In this document: one piece after another, positions 1 to 4,134 of the stretch | Layout of the letters: the number at the start of each line of letters is the position of its first letter | How positions within the stretch are numbered: the first letter of the stretch is position 1 | From: JAFGBZ01 sp043817715 | Lineage (GTDB): Archaea > Iainarchaeota > Iainarchaeia > Iainarchaeales > JAFGBZ01 | DNA length: 6,453 nt | Assembly: GCA_043817715.1 (NCBI GenBank) | Contig: JBDRGO010000032.1 | Span: 1-6,453, forward strand | Reading direction: 5' to 3' | Notes under the pieces: model-generated | What the model was told of the DNA's origin: nothing | The model's input: the letters and a program-made list of their open reading frames with translations, nothing else | Databases searched by the model: none | Translations under genes and position numbers: made by a program

Positions 1-194
1 GCATGAGTCAAATATTTTGAAACAATCGGAAGCAGTGCAAGCGAAACCAGAAAAACGCTTAAAATTCCCGCATATTTTGAAAAAACAAAATAAGAAATTA
101 CCAATAAAACAATTGAGTAAATGAAACTGATTAAAAAGAAATTAATCGGCTTTTCAGCCTTGGTAAATACAAGCAAATTATCCATTAAAGGCAT
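1..194 (-). CDS. SpoIIM-like (DUF95) integral membrane protein, N-terminal part, cut by window edge
   Basis: The minus strand from 194 to the window edge is open for 64 codons and reads MPLMDNLLVFTKAEKPINFF, then two hydrophobic stretches at about residues 19-37 and 44-60. The pattern of a short N-terminal segment, an 'AEKP..FF' motif and a first helix of the form FxxSFIYS, followed closely by a second helix, resembles the start of archaeal stage II sporulation protein M-like membrane proteins. Only the N-terminus is present, so this assignment rests on pattern memory. It follows the cysteine-cluster gene on the same strand after a 44-bp gap and is probably co-transcribed with it. The frame is also open upstream to a GTG at 239, whose G overlaps the TAG stop of that gene (TAGTG). 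I prefer ATG 194 because it fits the family N-terminus, but coupled initiation at the GTG is possible. ATG 185 is a third option. The cellular role of archaeal SpoIIM-like proteins is not known to me. Confidence 0.55.
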   Translation of the reverse strand, partial: MPLMDNLLVFTKAEKPINFFLISFIYSIVLLVISYFVFSKYAGILSVFLVSLALLPIVSKYLTH

Positions 195-238
195 GCAGAA
201 AATAACTGCATTCAGGTTAATAAAAGTTTTTGAAAACA

Positions 239-874
239 CTATTTTGTTTTGTCAAGAATTTCAAGGAATTCAGTCCGGTTAATGCTTCCGATTTTAGTGC
301 TTTCCAATACTGCAACCCCTGTTTTAGGCAGGTATTTCCATTGCGATTCAAAGCCCTGCTTTTTTACTTTAGTGAAATAATCGCTGGTTTTTTTGAAATG
401 CTTCTGCGAATTGTTCTTGAATTTTGCATCTTTTGAGGCTTTTCTCAACCCCAAACAAAAAGGATATAATTCCAGAAAATTTGGTTCATTTTTATCCAAA
501 GAAATGAACGGAAACAAAACACACTGCAAAGGCCTTTCAGAATAAATCCTGCATTTATTTGAATCCATTAAAAAAGTACAAGCATTTTTTGTTCTTTTAA
601 ATGCAAGAGTAGGCAAAGCCATCACTTCTTTCGGGGCAAATGATTTCAATTCCTTAATTGAATTAAAAAATTTTTTTTCAAGAAAAGCAGAAGGCAATAA
701 AAAACCTGCTTTGAATTCCCCGACAAAAAACTGCATAAACAACTGCGTGTAATCAGAAATAAATTCCTCTTCAGGAATGCCCATGAATTTGCTTATTTTT
801 TTGGCTTCCTCCGGCAAAATCTGAATAAAATATTTCTTGCAGCAGGTTCCGCAATTAGAACAGTCAAAATCCAT
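239..874 (-). CDS. YkgJ family cysteine-cluster protein (putative Zn/Fe-binding)
   Basis: This 211-residue protein opens with the diagnostic CxxCxxCC cluster (C5, C8, C11, C12) at the extreme N-terminus. A second half-site follows, with C99, C108 in 'NKCRIYSERPLQC', C118, 'FPF' and C140. The C-x-I-Y-x-x-R-P-x-x-C arrangement is the signature of the YkgJ/UPF0153 family, predicted to chelate zinc or an iron-sulfur cluster; the flagellin lysine methylase FliB carries a related motif. Between the two cysteine groups lies a segment of about 85 residues rich in Phe and Leu, and after C140 a Lys-rich tail. No signal peptide or membrane helix is seen, so it is probably cytosolic. The start is well fixed: ATG 874 sits 7 nt after a G-run ribosome-binding site, and the CxxCxxCC begins at residue 5. 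It is the first gene of a likely operon with the SpoIIM-like gene. The substrate is unknown. Confidence 0.9.
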   Translation of the reverse strand: MDFDCSNCGTCCKKYFIQILPEEAKKISKFMGIPEEEFISDYTQLFMQFFVGEFKAGFLLPSAFLEKKFFNSIKELKSFAPKEVMALPTLAFKRTKNACTFLMDSNKCRIYSERPLQCVLFPFISLDKNEPNFLELYPFCLGLRKASKDAKFKNNSQKHFKKTSDYFTKVKKQGFESQWKYLPKTGVAVLESTKIGSINRTEFLEILDKTK

Positions 875-881
875 TTACAAA

Positions 882-888
882 CCCCCTT
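882..888 (-). promoter_or_regulatory. Strong G-run ribosome-binding site for the YkgJ-family gene
   Basis: On the minus strand the sequence reads AAGGGGG followed by TTTGTAA and the ATG at 874. A run of five Gs seven nucleotides before the start can pair with the CCUCC core of archaeal 16S rRNA, partly through G-U pairs. It decides the start codon of this gene. Confidence 0.6.
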
Positions 889-908
889 AATATAATAAAG
901 AAAGAAAG

Positions 909-921
909 TGATATAAATTAG
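909..921 (-). promoter_or_regulatory. Probable BRE/TATA promoter of the YkgJ–SpoIIM-like operon
   Basis: The minus strand reads CTAATTTATATCA here, a good archaeal TATA box (TTTATAT). Transcription about 25 nt downstream would begin near 888-890, giving a leader of about 15 nt that holds just the G-run ribosome-binding site and the ATG at 874. Spacing and sequence agree, but there is no experimental support. Confidence 0.5.
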
Positions 922-978
922 TTTGGATGCAAACAAAGAACTGCCTAAAATACGCAATAAAACACAAAAAAAAATCAA

Positions 979-990
979 AAATTTAAAAAA
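979..990 (+). promoter_or_regulatory. Possible TATA box for the small membrane-peptide gene
   Basis: The plus strand reads AAATTTAAAAAA. A TATA-like TTTAAAA about 50 nt before the ATG at 1036 would place the transcript start near 1010 and leave a leader of about 25 nt made only of A, C, G and a single T. The surrounding DNA is so A-rich that chance matches are easy, so support is weak. Confidence 0.3.
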
Positions 991-1035
991 AAATAAACAA
1001 CAACCAAAGAAAAAACACCAACAACAGAACAATCA

Positions 1036-1152
1036 ATGGATTTAATCACACCAATAATAATACTAATACTAATAGCAATAATCGCAGGAACAGCAATAAC
1101 ATTCCTAGGAAAACCAAAAAAAGAAAACAAAAACAAGTTAGGATACCCCTAA
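1036..1152 (+). CDS. Small single-pass membrane peptide, 38 residues, unknown function
   Basis: An ATG at 1036 opens a 38-codon frame ending in TAA at 1150-1152. The peptide starts MDLITPIIILILIAIIAGTA, one hydrophobic helix spanning about residues 4-24, followed by a short basic tail (residues 26-34, KPKKENKNK) ending in LGYP. The positive-inside rule predicts the tail in the cytoplasm and the N-terminus outside. Three things argue that it is real: a clean membrane-helix-plus-basic-tail layout; codon use almost entirely A- or C-ending (35 of 37 codons after the ATG), matching the 3' part of the surface-protein gene at the right of the window; and a T-rich terminator right after the stop. No ribosome-binding site is visible. 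The in-frame stretch upstream is open back to a TAA at 994-996 but contains no ATG, GTG or TTG, so ATG 1036 is the only start. I do not recognise the family. Confidence 0.6.
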   Translation: MDLITPIIILILIAIIAGTAITFLGKPKKENKNKLGYP

Positions 1153-1157
1153 CTCCC

Positions 1158-1180
1158 TTTCTCTTTTTTATTTCTTTTAT
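1158..1180 (+). terminator. T-rich terminator after the small membrane-peptide gene
   Basis: The plus strand here is almost pure pyrimidine, with T runs of 3, 6, 3 and 4 broken by single C or A bases. Archaeal transcription commonly ends at such T-rich runs without a hairpin. It starts 5 bp after the TAA stop and lies between this gene and the tRNA, so it fits termination of the small transcript. Confidence 0.5.
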
Positions 1181-1194
1181 TAACCGAAAGAACG

Positions 1195-1217
1195 CTTTAA
1201 AAAGTTAATTTAAAAGA
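1195..1217 (+). promoter_or_regulatory. Promoter of the tRNA-Thr gene (two overlapping TATA candidates)
   Basis: CTTTAAAAAG at 1195-1204 and AATTTAAAAG at 1207-1216 are both TATA-like. The first puts the transcript start about 10 nt before the tRNA, the usual place for an archaeal tRNA with a short 5' leader; the second would start about at the mature 5' end. On the opposite strand the same A-rich DNA reads as T runs, so it could also help end the malic-enzyme transcript coming through the tRNA from the other side. Confidence 0.5.
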
Positions 1218-1234
1218 AAAGTATTAAGTGCAAT

Positions 1235-1308
1235 GCTTCCGTGTCCTAGTGGTTCAAGGAGCCTGACTTGTAATCAGGAGATCGAGGGTTCGAATCCCTT
1301 CGGAAGCT
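1235..1308 (+). tRNA. tRNA-Thr (anticodon UGU)
   Basis: A complete 74-nt cloverleaf without intron. The acceptor stem GCTTCCG (1235-1241) pairs perfectly with CGGAAGC (1301-1307). The D-arm is TCCT/AGGA with loop AGTGGTTCA (1244-1260). The anticodon stem CCTGA/TCAGG (1262-1278) carries the loop CTTGTAA, giving anticodon TGT at 1269-1271, which reads ACA (Thr). The variable loop has 5 nt, the T-arm is GAGGG/CCCTT (1284-1300, one G-U pair) and the loop TTCGAAT. The discriminator is T1308, as usual for archaeal tRNA-Thr, and CCA is not encoded, so it is added after transcription. One small oddity is a U10-A25 pair where G10 is typical. The gene ends exactly where the stop codon of the malic-enzyme gene on the other strand begins. 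Confidence 0.97.
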
Positions 1309-2460
1309 TCAAACTTCTTTCTTTACTGCATTAGAAATTTTTTTCAGATAACCTTTATCCAATGCATGCGGAAGGATTTTTTTCAGGGAAGGAGTAATTG
1401 AATTTGCCAATGCTTTTGCTGCCGCCAGTTTTATTTCAGGAGTTATTTTTTTTGCTTTTGCCTCAATTAATCCCTTAAATAACCCTGGAAAAACCAGTAC
1501 ATTATTCACTTGGTTTGGGTAATCGCTTCTTCCGGTTGCGACAATTTTTGCTCCTCCTGCAAAAGCCTTTTCAGGTGAAATTTCAGGGAAAGGATTTGCC
1601 AAGGCAAAAATTATCGGGGAATTCATTGAAGCAATATTTTTTTCAGTTAAAATATTTGCAACGCTTACGCCGATGAATACATCTGCATTAATTAATGCCT
1701 GATTTAATGTTCCTGAAAAATTATTTTTGGTTAATTCAGTCAGTTCTTTTTTATATCCAAGTAAGTTTTCTGAATAAATCAACGGACCTCTGCTGTCAAA
1801 AGGAATTAATTCTTTTGGAGCAAAATCTTTGCTTGCATACAGTAATTTGATTATTGCAGTTCCTGCTGCTCCGGTTCCAACCAAAACAATTTTTAATTCA
1901 TTGAATTTTTTTCCAGTTAATTTGCATGCATTAATTAATCCGGCTAAAACAACTATTGCTGTTGCATGCTGGTCGTCATGCACTACAGGAATCCCCAATT
2001 CCTGCAATTCATTTTCAATTTCAAAGCATTCAGGGGACTTAATGTCCTCCAAATTGATTGCTGCAAAAGTGGGAGAAATTGCTTTAATTGCATTAATTGT
2101 TTCAGTTGAATTTTTGGCTTCAATTACTATCGGAAACGCATTTATTCCGGCAAGTTCCTTGAATAAAAGGCATTTTCCTTCCATTACAGGCAGGCTTGCT
2201 TTCGGGCCGATATTTCCCAAACCAAGCACTGCGGTTCCGTCACTGATTACTGCCAGAGTGTTTCCTGAAATTGTTAATCTATCTGCCGCAGATATTTTTC
2301 TGTGAATTTCTTTGCATGGAAAAGCAACACCAGGAGTGTATAAAAGAGAAAAATTTTTTTTATTCAGTTTTTCTTTTGAATTGACCTCGATTTTTCCCTT
2401 TAATTTGAAATGCAATTTCATTGAATCAGATTTCTGTTTTTTTTGGTTTTTTAAAGCCAT
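1309..2460 (-). CDS. NAD(P)-dependent malic enzyme (decarboxylating), short archaeal/bacterial type
   Basis: This 383-residue enzyme oxidises malate to pyruvate + CO2 with reduction of NAD(P)+, in the cytosol. All family landmarks are in order: YTPGVAFPC with catalytic Tyr41; PVMEGKCLLFK with catalytic Lys96; metal-binding E138-D139 in NLEDIKSPECF; HDDQHATA with D162/D163; the Rossmann loop GTGAAG at 195-200, followed by Asp222 after the second strand, which hints at NAD+ use (inference); ALANPFPEISP at 287-297; and RSDYPNQVNNVLVFPG at 311-326, leading into the C-terminal helix AKKITPEIKLAAAKAL. Length matches the short form without a fused phosphotransacetylase domain. ATG 2460 is preferred to Met14 because the residues between them align with the usual N-terminal helix before KLKGKIEV. 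It lies 41 bp downstream of the fumarase-family gene and is probably co-transcribed. Its TGA stop (1309-1311) directly abuts the convergent tRNA-Thr. Confidence 0.95.
   Translation of the reverse strand: MALKNQKKQKSDSMKLHFKLKGKIEVNSKEKLNKKNFSLLYTPGVAFPCKEIHRKISAADRLTISGNTLAVISDGTAVLGLGNIGPKASLPVMEGKCLLFKELAGINAFPIVIEAKNSTETINAIKAISPTFAAINLEDIKSPECFEIENELQELGIPVVHDDQHATAIVVLAGLINACKLTGKKFNELKIVLVGTGAAGTAIIKLLYASKDFAPKELIPFDSRGPLIYSENLLGYKKELTELTKNNFSGTLNQALINADVFIGVSVANILTEKNIASMNSPIIFALANPFPEISPEKAFAGGAKIVATGRSDYPNQVNNVLVFPGLFKGLIEAKAKKITPEIKLAAAKALANSITPSLKKILPHALDKGYLKKISNAVKKEV
1314..1324 (+). terminator. Pyrimidine run that may terminate tRNA-Thr, inside the malic-enzyme coding end
   Basis: The plus strand reads CTTCTTTCTTT starting 6 nt after the tRNA. 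This is the only T-rich run close behind the tRNA. On the other strand it is the AAA and GAA codons of the malic-enzyme C-terminus (KKEV-stop). Its role as a terminator is inferred from position and base content only. Confidence 0.4.
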
Positions 2461-2464
2461 TAAA

Positions 2465-2494
2465 TTTCACTCTGTTGTCTTTTCACTCTGTTGT
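2465..2494 (-). repeat. Two 14-bp direct repeats in the fumarase–malic enzyme gap
   Basis: On the minus strand ACAACAGAGTGAAA occurs twice (2494-2481 and 2478-2465), 16 bp from start to start, filling most of the 41-bp gap before the malic-enzyme ATG. The copy nearest the start places GAGTGA 5 nt before the ATG, a weak match to the archaeal ribosome-binding sequence GAGGTGA. It may be a small duplication that doubled the ribosome-binding region, or an operator; the sequence alone does not decide. Confidence 0.7.
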
Positions 2495-2501
2495 TTTTGC
2501 T

Positions 2502-3968
2502 TTACTGGATTAAATTCAAATAGTTTTTATAATTATTATTTTCTTTAATTTTATAAATCAATTTTTTGTTTAATTTAACCGGTTTGATTAAGGCATTGAA
2601 TGAAAGAATTGAACTTAATTCTTTTTCTGAAATAAAATTCTTTTCCAAAATAGCTTCTTTAATTGGCTTATTTTTTTCATTTGCTTCCTTGATTAATCTT
2701 GCAAGAACAAAGTAACCCAAATAAGGGTTTAATGCAGTTGCATAAGAATGGCTTTCTTCTAATAATTTCATGCACTGCTTTTTGTTTGCCTTGATTCCTT
2801 TAATGCATTTATCTGAAAGCATTTTCATTGAATTTGAAAGCAATTGAATTGATGATTCAAGCGAATACAATATCACAGGAGTGAATACATTTATTTCCAA
2901 CACTCCTTCCTGTGCTGAACGGTTAACAGTCAAATCCATTCCTTCAGCATAAAAGCAGGCCATTTTTGTTGCTTCTAAAATAGAGGGATTTATTTTTCCA
3001 GGCATAATAGAACTGCCTGGCTGGACTGCAGGCAAAATAATTTCATTTAATCCTGCATTCGGCCCTGAATTCAAAAGCATTAAATCATTTGAAATCTTAA
3101 TCAATGAATTTGAAAGCATTTTCAAAGCATTTGAATAGGAAACGAATGAATTCATTGAATGCATTAATTCAAATGATTTTCCCTGATTTTTTGCAGGAAC
3201 AAATCTGAATCCTGAAATTTTCCTTAAATTCAAAACAGTTTTTTTTCTGTAATCAGGATGAGTATTGATTCCGGTTCCGACTGCAGTTCCTCCTAAAGGC
3301 AGTTCAAGCAATTTTTTTTCTGCTTCATTAATTTCATTTAATGCAGAATCCATTAAAGAAACATAACCAAAAAATTCCTGCCCCAAAGTAATCGGAACAG
3401 CATCCATGAAATGAGTTCTTCCGCATTTCAAAACCGAATTAAATTCCTTTGATTTTTTTTCAAATGAGTTCTTTAATTCAGTTAATTCTTTTTTTAATTT
3501 CTGCGAATGCATTAAAATTGCCAAGCGGACAACTGAAGGCATTACATCATTTGAGGATTGACTCATATTGACATCATTATTCGGATGAATCAAATACTGG
3601 CCTTTTTTTCCGCCCAAAAATTCAGTTGCCCTATTAGCAAGTATTTCGTTTGCATTCATATTGAATGAAGTGCCTGCGCCTGCCTGAAAATAATCCAATA
3701 AAAAATGCCCAACAAATTTTCCTTTAATTAATTCATTACAGGATTTCTTAATTGCATTAAATTTTTTGGATTCAAGCAATTTAAGTGAGTGGTTTGCTTC
3801 AGCGCAAGCCAGTTTAATTTGCCCTAATGACTTCATTAATTCCATTGAAGGCATTAAACCTGAAATTTGAAAATTCTGGATTGCGCGCGCAGTAAAAACC
3901 CCAAAATAAGCCTCTTCCGGAACCTTTGCCTTTCCCAATGAATCCAATTCAATCCTGAAACCAGCCAT
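2502..3968 (-). CDS. fumC: Class II fumarase / aspartate ammonia-lyase family enzyme, probably fumarase
   Basis: The gene encodes 488 residues from ATG 3968 (numbering below). The superfamily signatures are complete: QAGAGTSFNMNANE at 95-108, HPNNDVNMSQSSNDV at 128-142, GRTH with Thr185-His186, LGGTAVGTGINTHPDY at 225-240, and the catalytic loop GSSIMPGKINP at 318-328 with Ser319 and Lys325. The GGTAVGTGxNTHPxY and HPNxDVN forms are fumarase-like, whereas E. coli aspartase has GATAIGTGLNT and NPND. Other parts (AYFGVFTARAIQNF, DAVP, ALNPYLGY) look aspartase-like, so fumarate + water to malate is favoured but aspartate to fumarate + ammonia is not excluded. After the domain that ends near residue 465 there is a Lys/Asn-rich tail of about 23 residues. 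An in-frame GTG at 3977 would add three residues; ATG is preferred because the protein then begins MAGFRIELDSLG like the family. It is the first gene of a two-gene unit with malic enzyme and has no clear ribosome-binding site, so it may be nearly leaderless. Confidence 0.9.
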   Translation of the reverse strand: MAGFRIELDSLGKAKVPEEAYFGVFTARAIQNFQISGLMPSMELMKSLGQIKLACAEANHSLKLLESKKFNAIKKSCNELIKGKFVGHFLLDYFQAGAGTSFNMNANEILANRATEFLGGKKGQYLIHPNNDVNMSQSSNDVMPSVVRLAILMHSQKLKKELTELKNSFEKKSKEFNSVLKCGRTHFMDAVPITLGQEFFGYVSLMDSALNEINEAEKKLLELPLGGTAVGTGINTHPDYRKKTVLNLRKISGFRFVPAKNQGKSFELMHSMNSFVSYSNALKMLSNSLIKISNDLMLLNSGPNAGLNEIILPAVQPGSSIMPGKINPSILEATKMACFYAEGMDLTVNRSAQEGVLEINVFTPVILYSLESSIQLLSNSMKMLSDKCIKGIKANKKQCMKLLEESHSYATALNPYLGYFVLARLIKEANEKNKPIKEAILEKNFISEKELSSILSFNALIKPVKLNKKLIYKIKENNNYKNYLNLIQ

Positions 3969-3999
3969 AAAAAACACTATTAAAACAGTAATAGAATGC

Positions 4000-4012
4000 T
4001 TTTTATAAATAC
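4000..4012 (-). promoter_or_regulatory. TATA promoter of the fumarase–malic enzyme operon
   Basis: The minus strand reads GTATTTATAAAAA, a strong archaeal TATA box. Starting about 26 nt downstream, transcription would begin near 3978-3980, only 10-12 nt before ATG 3968, which explains the lack of a ribosome-binding site. A second TATA-like block lies just upstream at 4013-4025 and could be an alternative. Confidence 0.5.
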
Positions 4013-4052
4013 TTTTTATAAAAAAATGACAAAAAAAAATTGAAAAGCAAAA

Positions 4053-4070
4053 AAGAAAGGTTTAAATATA
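4053..4070 (+). promoter_or_regulatory. BRE/TATA promoter of the surface-protein gene
   Basis: The plus strand reads AAGAAAGGTTTAAATATA: a purine-rich BRE-like element followed by the TATA box TTTAAATA. A start about 25 nt downstream, near 4090, would give a leader of about 45 nt. It is divergent from the fumarase promoter, with an A-rich tract (4021-4057) between the two. Confidence 0.5.
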
Positions 4071-4121
4071 TTAATTACTTATAATTCTCAAATTGTATTA
4101 TAATTTAGCATATTAAATTTT

Positions 4122-4130
4122 GGACGGGGT
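4122..4130 (+). promoter_or_regulatory. Ribosome-binding site of the surface-protein gene
   Basis: GGACGGGGT ends 4 nt before ATG 4135. The G-run resembles the site of the YkgJ-family gene and fixes this start, which is immediately followed by a signal peptide. Confidence 0.5.
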
Positions 4131-4134
4131 TTAA

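Noticed and set aside
230..436. 68-codon plus-strand frame
   Set aside because: It is antisense to the 3' end of the YkgJ-family gene, without a ribosome-binding site or recognisable domain.
793..1032. 79-codon minus-strand frame with many Phe and Cys
   Set aside because: It is low-complexity sequence from reading the A-rich intergenic DNA backwards, and it overlaps the well-supported start of the YkgJ-family gene.
1829..2305. 158-codon plus-strand open frame
   Set aside because: It is antisense to the malic-enzyme gene, which has every catalytic motif. The frame has no domain pattern of its own.
3969..3977. GTG 3977 as start of the fumarase-family gene
   Set aside because: It adds only three residues (M, F, F) before an ATG that gives the family-typical N-terminus. 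No ribosome-binding site supports the GTG, although a nearly leaderless start there cannot be fully excluded.
4090..4106. Inverted repeat AAATTGT / ATAATTT in the leader of the surface-protein gene, considered as a regulatory hairpin
   Set aside because: The stem has only A-T and one G-T pair with a three-base loop, so it is weak and expected by chance in such AT-rich DNA. No riboswitch-like core is present.
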